A program made the translations under genes and the position numbers. DNA of 64,000 bases from Marinobacter maritimus (GTDB lineage: Bacteria > Pseudomonadota > Gammaproteobacteria > Pseudomonadales > Oleiphilaceae). This document shows, piece after piece, positions 1-10,072 of the stretch. The DNA lies in the NCBI RefSeq assembly GCF_007671675.1, contig NZ_VCGW01000006.1, positions 1 to 64,000 of the forward strand, read 5' to 3'. Each line of letters begins with the position of its first letter. The stretch's first letter is position 1. The notes beneath the pieces were generated by a model. It worked only from the letters and a program-made list of their open reading frames with translations. It made no database searches and was not told the DNA's origin.

Positions 1-115
1 TCAAACTCGTTTTCTTCAATACTTTCAAACAGTTGCCCTTCTCAGAACTCCCCGCCTCAGCGGTGTGTCCCTCGAAGGAGATGCGCATTCTACAGACGCA
101 CGAGATTCTGTCAAC
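1..115 (-). promoter_or_regulatory. Probable rRNA-operon P1 promoter and start of leader, reading leftward
   Basis: On the minus strand there is a consensus -35 TTGACA (109-114), a 16-nt spacer and -10 TAGAAT (87-92), followed by a GC-rich GCGC discriminator typical of stringently controlled stable-RNA promoters. An AT-rich stretch upstream (about 118-140) resembles an UP element. The transcribed part down to position 1 has no ORF, and its AAGTATTGAAGAAAACG-like text resembles Pseudomonas 16S leader sequence as I remember it. I infer that a 16S-23S-5S operon begins just left of the window; the rRNA itself is not visible. Confidence 0.65.
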
Positions 116-223
116 GGCCATCTTCAATTAATTCTGCAGAACTTCGGTTTCCACCTACGAATTCACTGAAACGGGGAAGAAACCGATCAAAAACCGCGCT
201 ACTTCTGCTGAAACCCCAGCGCC
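116..223. other. Intergenic gap between pssA and the putative rRNA promoter
   Basis: No ORF or clear hairpin terminator is visible between the pssA stop and the leftward promoter. The only notable text is the AT-rich patch just upstream of that promoter. Confidence 0.5.
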
Positions 224-1075
224 TTACTTATCTGCACCAGCAGACCGACGCGGCTTACCGCGAAACAATGCACGAGCCGGCCCAGACAAAGCGTAGATCA
301 GGAAACCGGTGAACAACACTGTAGCCGGATCCAACGCAATCACTACGAAGATCAGCACCACCAGCAAAATCGCAGCGAAAGGCACACGCCCTCTCAGGTC
401 AAGATCCTTGAAGCTACGATACAGTACGTTGCTGACCATCAGTACGCCTGCTCCACCTACAACCACCATAGTCAGGAAGGTTAACCAGGCTGACGGCTCA
501 AACGATTGAAAGCACCACACAAGGCCAGCAACGCATGCTGCAGCTGCAGGACTTGGAAGGCCAACGAAAAATTTCTTGTCCACCGAACCAATTTGCGTGT
601 TAAATCGCGCCAGGCGAAGCGCAGCACCGGCCACGTATATAAATGTAATTGCCCAACCGATTTTATCGAGGCCGTTCAGAGACCAGAAGAACGCGACAAA
701 TCCAGGTGCAACACCAAACGCAACCATGTCTGCGAGGCTGTCATATTCCTCACCGAACTTGCTCTGGGTATTGGTCATGCGAGCAACGCGTCCATCAAGA
801 CCGTCCAGAATCATCGACACAAAAATTGCAATGGCAGCGTTATCAAAGACACCGCCGGCCGCCGACACAATGGCGTAGAAGCCCGAGAACAGAGAGGCTG
901 TTGTCAGCGCATTAGGCAGAAGGTATATGCCTTTCCTACGCACCGGTGCACCCTCAACCAGCTCTTCCTCTACCACCTCGCCTGGCTCTATTTCACACTC
1001 CTCTGCTGCACTGGAAGGATTCTCAGGCTCTCTGGCCCCGGAACTCAATTGAGCATCTTTTTTCTCGTCAGTCAT
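224..1075 (-). CDS. pssA: CDP-diacylglycerol--serine O-phosphatidyltransferase
   Basis: This integral membrane enzyme makes phosphatidylserine from CDP-diacylglycerol and serine, the first step to phosphatidylethanolamine. The CDP-alcohol phosphotransferase signature is visible: DGLDGRVAR, then G, then YDSLAD, giving the conserved DG..AR...G...D...D pattern. Several hydrophobic segments follow. The N-terminus has an acidic, low-complexity extension of about 45 residues before the first membrane helix. I start at the ATG at 1075 (MTDEKK) because GGAG lies 8 nt upstream; a longer frame up to 1144 is open but runs into the ilvC terminator. It lies downstream of ilvC, separated by a terminator, so read-through or its own promoter must drive it. 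Predicted length 283 aa. Confidence 0.93.
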   Translation of the reverse strand: MTDEKKDAQLSSGAREPENPSSAAEECEIEPGEVVEEELVEGAPVRRKGIYLLPNALTTASLFSGFYAIVSAAGGVFDNAAIAIFVSMILDGLDGRVARMTNTQSKFGEEYDSLADMVAFGVAPGFVAFFWSLNGLDKIGWAITFIYVAGAALRLARFNTQIGSVDKKFFVGLPSPAAAACVAGLVWCFQSFEPSAWLTFLTMVVVGGAGVLMVSNVLYRSFKDLDLRGRVPFAAILLVVLIFVVIALDPATVLFTGFLIYALSGPARALFRGKPRRSAGADK

Positions 1076-1114
1076 TCCCATTACTCCGGAAAGTATTTTG
1101 GCGAAGTATATACG

Positions 1115-1141
1115 AAAAACGCGGCCACCCGGGCCGCGTTT
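1115..1141 (-). terminator. Rho-independent-type hairpin after ilvC
   Basis: A ten-pair GC-rich stem (AAACGCGGCC with GGCCGCGTTT) has a short loop and then T residues on the minus strand. It sits between the ilvC stop and the pssA start. It is nearly symmetrical but no rightward gene needs it. Confidence 0.8.
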
Positions 1142-1163
1142 CATTAACCAAGCGAAACTCCGC

Positions 1164-2189
<1,026 letters not shown>

Positions 2190-2245
2190 CTATTATTTGT
2201 GATGGCCCTTCAGGAGGCCAAAGCGTTCGTAATATATGAAACTGC

Positions 2246-2737
2246 TTAAAGGCTCAAAACCTTCTCGCCTCGGGCGATCCCGGAAACCCCTGAACGCACT
2301 ACTTCGAGCACGCCCGAAGTCCCGATCGCCTGTACAAAGCCGTCCAGCTTGTCGCTTGCGCCCGCCAACTGAACGGTGTAAACCGAGCTAGTGACATCAA
2401 CAATCTGGCCCCGAAAAATATCCACAGTGCGCTTAATCTCGGCACGCTGAGAACCTGTCGCCTTCAGTTTGATCAGCATCAGCTCCCGCTCGATATGGGG
2501 CCCCTCAGTCAGATCCACCAGTTTGACGACCTCGACGAGTTTGTTGAGCTGTTTGGTAATCTGCTCAATAACCCGATCTGAACCTGTCGTTGTCACCGTG
2601 AGGCGAGACAGGGTCTCATCCTCAGTGGGCGCAACCGTCAAAGTCTCAATATTGTAGTTCCGCTGCGAAAACAGCCCGACTACTCGGGACAGTGCACCAG
2701 GCTCGTTTTCAAGCAACACAGAAATGATTCGACGCAT
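2246..2737 (-). CDS. ilvN: Acetolactate synthase small (regulatory) subunit
   Basis: Regulatory subunit of acetohydroxyacid synthase; it stimulates the large subunit and confers valine feedback inhibition. The N-terminal ACT domain begins MRRIISVLLENEPGALSRV, and a C-terminal small-subunit domain follows (about 163 aa, the normal length of the IlvH type). I place the start at 2737, two nt after the ilvB stop codon (TGA-TC-ATG), which implies translational coupling. The ten-residue upstream extension lies inside ilvB and is not needed. The gene is also called ilvH in other genomes. Confidence 0.95.
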   Translation of the reverse strand: MRRIISVLLENEPGALSRVVGLFSQRNYNIETLTVAPTEDETLSRLTVTTTGSDRVIEQITKQLNKLVEVVKLVDLTEGPHIERELMLIKLKATGSQRAEIKRTVDIFRGQIVDVTSSVYTVQLAGASDKLDGFVQAIGTSGVLEVVRSGVSGIARGEKVLSL

Positions 2738-2739
2738 GA

Positions 2740-4458
2740 TCACACCCTCTCCGTCTTGCTGAGCCACATATCTTTCATGCAGCCACGGGCCACTTGCATC
2801 GGATACACGTGCTCAAAGCGGTCAACCTGGATATCCACAAAGACAAGCTTGTCTTTCATGGCCAACACTTCTTTCAGCTTCGGTTCCAAATCCTCTTTCT
2901 TGTCGATACGGACACCAACATGCCCGTATGCTTCCGCAAGCTTGATGAAATCTGGCAGCGATTCCATATAAGACTGGGAGTGACGGGACTCATAGTTCAT
3001 GTCCTGCCACTGCCTCACCATGCCCAGCGACTGATTGTTGAGATTGATGATTTTCACCGGCAGCTTGTACTGGTTGCAGGTAGACAGCTCCTGAATATTC
3101 ATCTGAATGCTGCCCTCACCGGTAATGCAGAGCACTTCATCATCCGGATGTGTCAGCTTGATTCCCATAGCTGCTGGCAAACCGAAACCCATGGTGCCGA
3201 GGCCACCAGAGTTGATCCATCGGTTAGGCTTGTCGAACTTGTAGTACTGGGCTGCAAACATCTGATGCTGGCCCACGTCGGAGGTGACAAATGCATCTCC
3301 GTTCGTCAGGCGCCACAGCATTTCCACTACTTCCTGGGGCTTGATCACGTCCGGACTGGTTTCGTAACGCATGCCGTGGAAAGCGCGCCATTCGTCGATT
3401 TGCTTCCACCAGGATGTGAGAGCGTCTGCATCCGGCTTTTCCTTGCTCTCTTTTACCAGAGCAAGCATTTCCTTGAGAACCGCATCAACCGGCCCAACAA
3501 TGGGCACGTCGGCGTCGATGGTTTTGGAAATGGATGCAGGGTCAATATCAATATGAATGATGCGGGCCCCAGGGCAAAACTTTTCCGTTGCGTTGGTTAC
3601 GCGATCATCAAAGCGTGCACCGACCGCCAGAATAAGATCCGAATGGTGCATTGCCATGTTGGCTTCGTAGGTTCCGTGCATGCCAAGCCAGCCAAGGTGT
3701 TGCTTGTCGCTGGCCGGATAGCAGCCAATCCCCATCAGAGTATTGGTAATCGGATACCCAAGTTTGCGCACCAGCTCAGTAAGCTGCCCGGACGCTTTGC
3801 CCAGGATAACACCGCCCCCGGCATATATAATGGGGCGGCGCGCTGCCAGCATCATATCGACCGCTTTTTTGATCTGGCCAGCATGGCCACGTATAGCGGG
3901 GTTGTAGGAACGCAGCTTGACCTTTTTCGGGTAAGCATACTCAAAACGCTCATTCGGTGCGGTCATGTCCTTGGGAATATCCACAACGACAGGCCCAGCA
4001 CGCCCGGTTGAGGCGATGTAATACGCCTTGCGGATAATTTCCGGGATTTCTGAAGGGTGACGCACACTGAGATTATGTTTAACGACAGGCCGGGAAACAC
4101 CCATCATGTCGGTTTCCTGGAAGGCATCTTCGCCAATCAACGTAGACGCCACCTGTCCGCACAGAACAACCATTGGAATGGAGTCCATGAACGCGGTAGC
4201 AATACCGGTAATGGTGTTGGTGGCTCCAGGGCCAGAGGTAACAAGCACAGTTCCCGGCAAACCAGTAGCGCGCGCATAGCCATCAGCCATATGCACTGCC
4301 GCCTGTTCGTGCCTCACCAGAATATGCTTGACCTTGTCCTGCCTGAACAGCGCATCATAAATATGAAGGGCTGCACCACCCGGATAGCCATATACGTATT
4401 CGATCCCCTGATCCTGCAGGGAGCGGATCAGCATATCGGCACCAGACAATAACTCCAC
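2740..4458 (-). CDS. ilvB: Acetolactate synthase large (catalytic) subunit
   Basis: Thiamine-diphosphate enzyme catalysing the first common step of branched-chain amino-acid synthesis: condensation of pyruvate with pyruvate or 2-oxobutyrate. The ThDP-activating glutamate is E51 in [12 protein letters not shown]. The ThDP/Mg motif appears as GEGS...NN ([14 protein letters not shown] to LNNQSLG), with the Asp of the common GDGS form replaced by Glu. Length is 572 aa, normal for the family. The start is GTG at 4458, with AGAGGG nine nt upstream. The gene heads a leftward ilvB-ilvN-ilvC unit with a promoter near 4750-4777 and a leader of about 285 nt. Confidence 0.96.
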   Translation of the reverse strand: MELLSGADMLIRSLQDQGIEYVYGYPGGAALHIYDALFRQDKVKHILVRHEQAAVHMADGYARATGLPGTVLVTSGPGATNTITGIATAFMDSIPMVVLCGQVASTLIGEDAFQETDMMGVSRPVVKHNLSVRHPSEIPEIIRKAYYIASTGRAGPVVVDIPKDMTAPNERFEYAYPKKVKLRSYNPAIRGHAGQIKKAVDMMLAARRPIIYAGGGVILGKASGQLTELVRKLGYPITNTLMGIGCYPASDKQHLGWLGMHGTYEANMAMHHSDLILAVGARFDDRVTNATEKFCPGARIIHIDIDPASISKTIDADVPIVGPVDAVLKEMLALVKESKEKPDADALTSWWKQIDEWRAFHGMRYETSPDVIKPQEVVEMLWRLTNGDAFVTSDVGQHQMFAAQYYKFDKPNRWINSGGLGTMGFGLPAAMGIKLTHPDDEVLCITGEGSIQMNIQELSTCNQYKLPVKIINLNNQSLGMVRQWQDMNYESRHSQSYMESLPDFIKLAEAYGHVGVRIDKKEDLEPKLKEVLAMKDKLVFVDIQVDRFEHVYPMQVARGCMKDMWLSKTERV

Positions 4459-4489
4459 GATTTTCTACCCTCTTCTACGAGTGAATGAG

Positions 4490-4505
4490 CCGGGCAAACG
4501 CCCGG
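4490..4505 (-). promoter_or_regulatory. Hairpin just upstream of the ilvB ribosome site
   Basis: Perfect six-pair stem CCGGGC-GTTT-GCCCGG on the minus strand, about 20 nt upstream of the ilvB Shine-Dalgarno. Its 5' arm can pair instead with GCCGGTT at 4546-4552, giving mutually exclusive folds. No T-run follows, so it is not a standard terminator. Confidence 0.4.
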
Positions 4506-4566
4506 TTGCCTGGGTTCACGGTTTCCCTGCTTCTTTTGAAAGCGGAACCGGCTGCTCCACACCTTG

Positions 4567-4650
4567 TTAAGAGGTTGTCTCTTGGCCAGCCGCCCTCCTG
4601 AGGGTTGCGGAGAACGGCCAATCAACGGGTTGCACGTAAGCAACAACCAT
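4567..4650 (-). CDS. Possible 27-aa leader peptide of ilvB, Val-rich at its start
   Basis: An ATG-initiated frame in the ilvB leader encodes a 27-residue peptide beginning MVVAYVQPV, with four valines in the first nine residues, and ends at TAA. A Val-rich leader peptide is how E. coli ilvBN is attenuated. Here the upstream ribosome site is poor and the downstream hairpin lacks a T-run. An overlapping frame starting TTG TTG CTT would give Leu codons instead. It is a plausible but unproven control peptide. Confidence 0.25.
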   Translation of the reverse strand: MVVAYVQPVDWPFSATLRRAAGQETTS

Positions 4651-4749
4651 CCCGCGACAGATGCGCGGCATGCTCAGTGTGGTAAATAACGGGGAATACT
4701 CGCACGGGGTTGCCTGCCGTATTTAGCCCCAGTCTTCAGGCAATCCGTA

Positions 4750-4777
4750 ATTCTGACAGCGCGAAACTCCCTGTCAA
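4750..4777 (-). promoter_or_regulatory. ilvB promoter (sigma-70 type)
   Basis: Consensus -35 TTGACA (4772-4777), 16-nt spacer, -10 CAGAAT (4750-4755, four of six matches) on the minus strand. It lies about 290 nt before the ilvB start, giving a long leader. Confidence 0.55.
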
Positions 4778-4976
4778 TAGCAACAGTTGCTTTCTATGCC
4801 CATCCTGACTAAAGGTCTGCAATAATTATCCACCGCTCAGATACAGAGATTTGAACCAGGCAGAAGAAAATGCTTCGCACTAATGGCATGATAGGCCAAC
4901 ATAAATCAACGTAACGGGCCCGGCCTTTCAGGTTACTGATTTGCCCGGGAACAGCGAACACACCGCGAGTAGAGCC

Positions 4977-5438
4977 ATGAACAGAAAAACCCTGATGCTG
5001 ACATTATTGATAGCCGTTGCACCCGGCATGGCAATGAGCGCCTCGGTTTATAAATGGACGGACGAAAATGGCATAACCCATTTCGGAGACCGTCAGCCAG
5101 TAGGCGCCAACTCTGAAACCGTCAACGTTCGCTCGGGCACTTCTTTTGGAGCCGCCAGCCGAACCAGTCCGCAAAAACGCCTGGGCGAGCTTCAGGAGCA
5201 GCAGCAGAAAGAGGCGGACCGTGAAAAGGAAACCGCCGTCGAGGCAGCCCACCGAAAGCAGCGCGTGGCCAACTGCGAAAGCGCTCGTGCAAACTTGGAG
5301 GTCATCGACAGCAACGCGCGTATCCGCATAGAAGAAAACGGCGAAATGCGCTACCTGGCACCGGAAGAGATCGCTGAGCAACGGGAAAAACTGGAAGAAA
5401 TTGCGGCTGAAAACTGTGGACCAGAAGACCAGTCATAA
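4977..5438 (+). CDS. DUF4124-domain protein with signal peptide
   Basis: Small exported protein of unknown function, 153 aa from the ATG at 4977. The N-terminus MNRKTLMLTLLIAVAPGMAM is a signal peptide cleaved near ASA/SVYKW. The DUF4124 signature follows at once (VYKWTDENGITHFGDRQP). The rest is charged and probably helical (glutamate, glutamine and lysine rich), resembling a coiled coil. A longer TTG start at 4941 would bury the signal peptide, so I reject it; the ribosome site of the chosen ATG is weak. It converges on clpB and shares a bidirectional terminator with it. Confidence 0.75.
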   Translation: MNRKTLMLTLLIAVAPGMAMSASVYKWTDENGITHFGDRQPVGANSETVNVRSGTSFGAASRTSPQKRLGELQEQQQKEADREKETAVEAAHRKQRVANCESARANLEVIDSNARIRIEENGEMRYLAPEEIAEQREKLEEIAAENCGPEDQS

Positions 5439-5444
5439 AAACTG

Positions 5445-5480
5445 AAAAAAGGGTGGGAGCCGAAGCTCTCACCCTTTTTA
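5445..5480. terminator. Bidirectional terminator between the DUF4124 gene and clpB
   Basis: The stem AAAAAGGGTGGGAGC / GCTCTCACCCTTTTT has a short loop and A/T tracts on both sides. It serves two convergent genes. Confidence 0.85.
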
Positions 5481-5493
5481 CTGTCAGTACAGA

Positions 5494-8070
5494 TCAAGCC
5501 TTTTTGAATTCCAGATTACTTCCGTCCACGGTGGCGAGAATTGTGTCACCAGCAACAAAGTCACCTTGTAGCAGCCTTTGTGCCAGCGGGTTCTCGATCA
5601 TCCGCTGAATCGCTCGTTTGAGTGGCCGCGCACCGTAAACCGGGTCGTACCCGACTTCCGACAACAAATCCAGGGCAGCTTCATCCAGCTCCAGTTTCAT
5701 ATCCTGCTCTTGCAGGCGCTTGCCGAGAATCTCTATCTGGATTTTCGCGATACCATGAATCTGGCTTCCGGCCAACGGATGGAATACGACGACTTCGTCC
5801 ACACGGTTAATAAACTCGGGGCGGAAGTGCGTACCCACTACCTCCATGACGGCATTCTTCATGGCTTCGTAGTTCTCTTCGCCAGCCCTCTGTTGAATAA
5901 TGTCAGAGCCCAGGTTTGACGTCATTACGATGACCGTATTCCGGAAGTCCACTGTGCGCCCCTGGCCATCCGTGAGGCGACCATCATCAAGCACCTGAAG
6001 CAATATGTTAAACACGTCCGGGTGTGCCTTTTCGACTTCGTCGAGCAGCAGCACGGAGTAGGGGCGACGGCGCACGGCCTCGGTGAGATACCCCCCCTCC
6101 TCGTAACCAACGTAACCCGGCGGCGCACCAATCAGACGGGCAACGGAGTGTTTCTCCATAAACTCCGACATATCGATGCGCACCATGGCATCGTCTGTAT
6201 CGAACAGAAACGAAGCCAAAGCTTTGCAAAGCTCGGTTTTACCCACGCCGGTCGGCCCAAGGAAAAGGAACGAACCGTTCGGCCTGTTCGGGTCTGCGAG
6301 GCCCGATCTTGAGCGGCGAACGGCATTGGATACAGCCTCTACAGCTTCGTTCTGACCTATAACCCGTGCATGCAACGCATCTTCCATGCGCATCAGTTTG
6401 CCGCGCTCACCTTCCAGCATTTTGGATACCGGGATCCCCGTCCACTTGGAAACCACCTCTGCAATTTCCTCGTCAGTCACGCGATTACGCAAAAGCGTCA
6501 TTTCCATCATTTCGGCTTGGCTCGCCATATCAAGCTGGCGCTCCAATTCCGGAATGCGGCCATACTGCAACTCGGACATTTTGCCCAGATCGCCCGCACG
6601 ACGAGCAGTTTCCAGATCAATACGGGCCTGCTCAAGCTGGCTCTTTATCTTCTGAGAACCGTGCAAAGCGGCCTTCTCGGTATTCCATATTTCTTCAAGA
6701 TCGGCGTACTCCCGCTCCACCCCCTGAATAACGCCTGAAAGCTCTTCAAGCCGTTTTTTCGAGGCCGCATCCGTCTCTTTCTTCAACGCTTCCCGTTCAA
6801 TTTTGAGCTGGATAAGACGGCGCTCCAGCCGATCCAGGGGCTCTGGCTTGGAGTCCATCTCCATACGAATCTGACTAGCCGCTTCATCGATCAGATCAAT
6901 GGCTTTATCGGGTAACTGACGATCAGTAATGTACCGTTGGGACAGCTTGGCAGCCGCAATAATCGCTCCGTCTGTCACCTCTACACCGTGGTGTACCTCG
7001 TAGCGCTCTTTCAGGCCACGAAGTATGGCGATGGTGTCTTCTTCATTCGGCTCATTCACCAGCACTTTCTGGAAGCGCCGTTCCAGGGCGGCGTCCTTCT
7101 CGATGTTCTCTCGGTATTCATTCAGTGTGGTGGCGCCTACGCAATGCAGCTCGCCACGGGCCAGTGCCGGCTTGAGCATGTTGCCCGCATCCATGGAGCC
7201 TTCAGCTTTACCCGCGCCCACCACCGTATGGATTTCATCGATAAACAGTATGATCTGGCCTTCCTGTTTGGCGAGTTCGTTCAGCACCGCTTTCAGGCGC
7301 TCTTCAAACTCACCCCGGAACTTTGCACCGGCAATAAGCGAGCCCATATCCAGAGACAAGACTCGTTTGTTTTTAAGGCCTTCGGGCACTTCGCCATTAA
7401 CAATCCGTTGCGCCAAACCTTCTGCAATGGCGGTTTTTCCTACCCCAGGCTCACCGATGAGTACTGGGTTGTTTTTGCGTCGGCGTTGCAACACCTGAAT
7501 CGTGCGACGAATTTCGTCATCACGACCAATGACCGGGTCGAGTTTGCCGGCTTCTGCCCGCTCCGTCAGATCGATGGTATACTTCGACAGCGCCTGCCGG
7601 TTCTCCTCAGCACCGGCATCGTCTACGGCTTCACCACCGCGCACGGCGCTAATCGCTTTTTCCAGGGCAGCTTTATCCACACCCTGTTCACGCAATACCC
7701 TGCCAAGGGTGCCCCGGTCTTCCAAAGCAGCCAGCAACATAAGTTCGCTGGAGATAAACTGGTCTTTGCGCTTCTGTGCCAATTTGTCGGCAATGTTAAA
7801 CAGGCGACCCATGTCGTTGGACATAGCAACATCGCCCGCACTGCCGCTTACTTCCGGCAGGTTCTCGATTTCCTGTGCCACAGCCTGGCGCACCCGACCG
7901 GGCTCTGCTCCTGACTGTTTGAGGAGCGGCTTGATAGAGCTGCCCTGCTGGTCAAGCATTGCCTGCATAAGGTGCAAAGGCTCAATAAAGTTATGGTCCT
8001 TGCCAACGGCCAATGACTGGGCGTCGGCCAGTGCGGTTTGCAAAAGACTGGTGAGCTTGTCGATTCTCAT
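5494..8070 (-). CDS. clpB: ATP-dependent disaggregase ClpB (Hsp104 family)
   Basis: Hexameric AAA+ unfoldase that, with DnaK, extracts polypeptides from aggregates after heat stress. Order: N-terminal Clp repeat domain (residues 1-145), first AAA+ module with Walker A GEPGVGKT at 206-213, the coiled-coil middle domain (about 410-530), and second AAA+ module with Walker A GPTGVGKT near 605, then the C-terminal small domain. Length 858 aa is full size. The ribosome site GGGGA lies 9 nt before the ATG. A sigma-32-type promoter sits 70-100 nt upstream, so heat-shock control is likely. Confidence 0.97.
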   Translation of the reverse strand: MRIDKLTSLLQTALADAQSLAVGKDHNFIEPLHLMQAMLDQQGSSIKPLLKQSGAEPGRVRQAVAQEIENLPEVSGSAGDVAMSNDMGRLFNIADKLAQKRKDQFISSELMLLAALEDRGTLGRVLREQGVDKAALEKAISAVRGGEAVDDAGAEENRQALSKYTIDLTERAEAGKLDPVIGRDDEIRRTIQVLQRRRKNNPVLIGEPGVGKTAIAEGLAQRIVNGEVPEGLKNKRVLSLDMGSLIAGAKFRGEFEERLKAVLNELAKQEGQIILFIDEIHTVVGAGKAEGSMDAGNMLKPALARGELHCVGATTLNEYRENIEKDAALERRFQKVLVNEPNEEDTIAILRGLKERYEVHHGVEVTDGAIIAAAKLSQRYITDRQLPDKAIDLIDEAASQIRMEMDSKPEPLDRLERRLIQLKIEREALKKETDAASKKRLEELSGVIQGVEREYADLEEIWNTEKAALHGSQKIKSQLEQARIDLETARRAGDLGKMSELQYGRIPELERQLDMASQAEMMEMTLLRNRVTDEEIAEVVSKWTGIPVSKMLEGERGKLMRMEDALHARVIGQNEAVEAVSNAVRRSRSGLADPNRPNGSFLFLGPTGVGKTELCKALASFLFDTDDAMVRIDMSEFMEKHSVARLIGAPPGYVGYEEGGYLTEAVRRRPYSVLLLDEVEKAHPDVFNILLQVLDDGRLTDGQGRTVDFRNTVIVMTSNLGSDIIQQRAGEENYEAMKNAVMEVVGTHFRPEFINRVDEVVVFHPLAGSQIHGIAKIQIEILGKRLQEQDMKLELDEAALDLLSEVGYDPVYGARPLKRAIQRMIENPLAQRLLQGDFVAGDTILATVDGSNLEFKKA

Positions 8071-8139
8071 GAATTCGTTTCCCCGATTCGTTCGGCAAAT
8101 GCGATCAGTTATTGCACATTCGGTTTGCTTTGGGAACTA

Positions 8140-8167
8140 ATGTAGGGGCAATCGAGGGAAGTTCAAG
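8140..8167 (-). promoter_or_regulatory. Sigma-32 (heat shock) promoter of clpB
   Basis: Minus strand CTTGAA (8162-8167), 13-nt spacer, then CCCCTACAT (8140-8148). This closely matches the RpoH consensus CTTGAA-N13/14-CCCCAT and lies between pgeF and clpB, where a heat-shock promoter is expected. Confidence 0.75.
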
Positions 8168-8204
8168 GTCAACGCAGGGGCAACTGTCAGAAAATTGACG
8201 CACC

Positions 8205-8972
8205 TCAGGTTTTCCAGATAACCGTTGCCATGCGACCAGTCTGGCCATCGCGGCGATAAGAGTAGAAACGGTGACTATCCGCAACCGTGCAAAAGTCACC
8301 ACCGGAAATATTTTCGACCCCCAGCGCTTCGAGTCGCAGCCGGGCAAGGCTATATATGTCTGCCATATAATGACCCTCGCGGACGCCCAACGGGCTGAAA
8401 GCAGTCGTTGCCTGTGGGTCTTGCGCTATAAAAGCCGCCCTGACTTCTGGCCCAACCTCAAATGCCTTTGGGCCTATGGCTGGCCCGAGCCAGGCCATCA
8501 GCGTATTACCCGGCAACCCCATACTGGCAACCAGGTTTTCCAGCACCCCACTACAAAGGCTGCGCCAGCCGGCGTGAGCAGAGGCTACCGTGGTTCCATT
8601 CCGGTCACAGAGAATGACAGGTAAACAGTCTGCGGTGAGAATGACACAAGCTCTTCCGATTGCCCGGGTAAAACTGGCGTCGGCTTCGGGAATACCAGTA
8701 ATGTCGCCGACAGACAAATCGGCAACGTTGGTGCCATGAACCTGGCTCAGCCAACCGAATGCGCCTGGCTGGAGACCGCAGGCATCTGCCAGTATCATGC
8801 GATTTTTCCGCACATGTCCGAGCTCATCACCCACATGACCACCCAGATTCAGGCTGGCCCATGGGGGCTGACTGACACCACCTGCCCGGGTTGTGCACAC
8901 AGCGCGGATATTCGCAGGCGCTGACCAACCCGGGTGGATAAGCGTTAGTAAAGGAGCAGCTTCAGAACTCAT
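8205..8972 (-). CDS. pgeF: Purine nucleoside phosphorylase/laccase-domain protein (YfiH, peptidoglycan editing factor)
   Basis: Member of the multicopper-like YfiH/DUF152 family. It is variously described as a polyphenol oxidase, a purine nucleoside phosphorylase, or an editing factor that removes misincorporated residues from cell-wall precursors. Family metal-site motifs are visible: SQVHGTNVADL, TADCLPVILCD and ASAHAGWRSL. The 255-aa length from ATG 8972 is normal. The ATG overlaps the rluD stop (ATGAGTTCTGA), so the pair is translationally coupled; a TTG nine nt upstream is the alternative start. Confidence 0.9.
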   Translation of the reverse strand: MSSEAAPLLTLIHPGWSAPANIRAVCTTRAGGVSQPPWASLNLGGHVGDELGHVRKNRMILADACGLQPGAFGWLSQVHGTNVADLSVGDITGIPEADASFTRAIGRACVILTADCLPVILCDRNGTTVASAHAGWRSLCSGVLENLVASMGLPGNTLMAWLGPAIGPKAFEVGPEVRAAFIAQDPQATTAFSPLGVREGHYMADIYSLARLRLEALGVENISGGDFCTVADSHRFYSYRRDGQTGRMATVIWKT

Positions 8973-9939
8973 CGCTCTCAAGTTCCTGAACGTGTTTACG
9001 CAAAGCCGCGAGTAATCCCATGAAGTCTTCGGGTAATGGCACGTCCCAGCTCAGAATCTCTCCGGTTTCCGGATGCTCCAGCGTGAGCTGACGTGCATGC
9101 AGTGCCTGCCGATGAAATGCCGAAAGCACTTCCCGCAACTCCTCCGTTGTACCTTTCGGCAAGCGCAACCGGCCACCATAGAGCGGGTCACCAACCAGAG
9201 GATGCTTTACATGGGCCATGTGCACGCGAATCTGATGTGTGCGACCGCTTTCCAGTTTGCAGCGAACATGGGTATGGGCCGCAAAGCGCTCAATCAGGCG
9301 ATAGTGGGTTACCGCAGGCTTACCGTTTTTGACCACACCCATTTTCTTGCGCTCATGGGGATGACGGCCAATGGGCGCATCCACCGTCGCACCACCCGTC
9401 AGAGTTCCGACGACAACGGCCTCGTACTCACGCCCCATGGTTCGCGTCTGCAACTGACCAACCAGAGAGGTGTGTGCAACCAGGCTGCGAGCGACCACCA
9501 TAATACCCGAGGTGTCTTTATCAAGACGGTGGACGATACCGGCACGCGGCAGATTCTCCACTTCCGGCGCATAGTTCAGCAAGGCGTTCACCAGGGTACC
9601 GTCGGCGTGACCTGCGGCAGGATGAACCACCAGGCCAGCCGGCTTGTTGATGACAAGCAGATGCTCGTCTTCGTAAACAATATCCAGGCTGATCGCTTCG
9701 GCCTGCCAGGTCACCTGGGCTTCAGGCTCGGCATCAAGCTCAAGGCGGTCGCTCAGCATTACTTTGTCTTTTGGCCTACGCGCTTCTCCGTTCACCGTTA
9801 AAGCACCGCTGCGAATCCAGGACTGCAGGCGCGAACGCGAATGCTCTGGCATGAGTTCTGCAGCAGCTTGGTCCAGGCGCCGGTCACTCAAAGCAGGCGG
9901 TATGGCAAAACTGGCAGTTATTCGGTTTTCAGATGACAT
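8962..9939 (-). CDS. rluD: 23S rRNA pseudouridine(1911/1915/1917) synthase
   Basis: Makes three pseudouridines in helix 69 of 23S rRNA, needed for ribosome assembly. An N-terminal S4-like RNA-binding domain (RLDQAAAELMPEHSRSRL) precedes the catalytic domain, whose HRLDKDTSG motif holds the active aspartate. I start at MSSENRI (9939), preceded by GGGGG eight or so nt upstream; the longer frame reaches into the bamD promoter region. Predicted 325 aa. The gene is divergent from bamD and overlaps pgeF. Confidence 0.95.
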   Translation of the reverse strand: MSSENRITASFAIPPALSDRRLDQAAAELMPEHSRSRLQSWIRSGALTVNGEARRPKDKVMLSDRLELDAEPEAQVTWQAEAISLDIVYEDEHLLVINKPAGLVVHPAAGHADGTLVNALLNYAPEVENLPRAGIVHRLDKDTSGIMVVARSLVAHTSLVGQLQTRTMGREYEAVVVGTLTGGATVDAPIGRHPHERKKMGVVKNGKPAVTHYRLIERFAAHTHVRCKLESGRTHQIRVHMAHVKHPLVGDPLYGGRLRLPKGTTEELREVLSAFHRQALHARQLTLEHPETGEILSWDVPLPEDFMGLLAALRKHVQELESDEF

Positions 9940-10072
9940 TAAGCCCCCAGGGCCTGTGTGTGTTACGTTTCGGTCAGAATATTTGAAACTGGCGGGATGC
10001 GCTCTGCACATAAGGCGAGTTCCCCGCTACAATACCGCACTCGAATTTATCGACATTATACGGGATTCCGGC

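Larger units (their letters stand above)
4459..4976. other. Divergent intergenic region: ilvB leader and upstream region of the DUF4124 gene
   Basis: This is the longest gene-free stretch in the window. Its left part is the untranslated ilvB leader (transcribed leftward from about 4743), with a possible short leader peptide and competing hairpins. The right part, 4778-4976, should hold the rightward promoter of the DUF4124 gene, but I see no convincing -35/-10 pair there. Confidence 0.6.

Noticed and set aside
506..1147. Rightward 213-aa frame opposite pssA
   Set aside because: It is antisense to a gene with clear transferase motifs and has no recognised domain.
2794..4011. Rightward 405-aa frame opposite ilvB
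   Set aside because: A shadow of the codon bias of ilvB; it shows no motif or ribosome site.
4428..4646. 72-aa leftward frame across the ilvB start
   Set aside because: It overlaps the leader and the ilvB ribosome site, begins at TTG, and has no family resemblance; the leader interpretation explains the region better.
9764..10072. 103-residue N-terminal extension of BamD
   Set aside because: It would put a lipoprotein signal internally and is antisense to rluD; the ATG at 10073 gives a proper lipobox.
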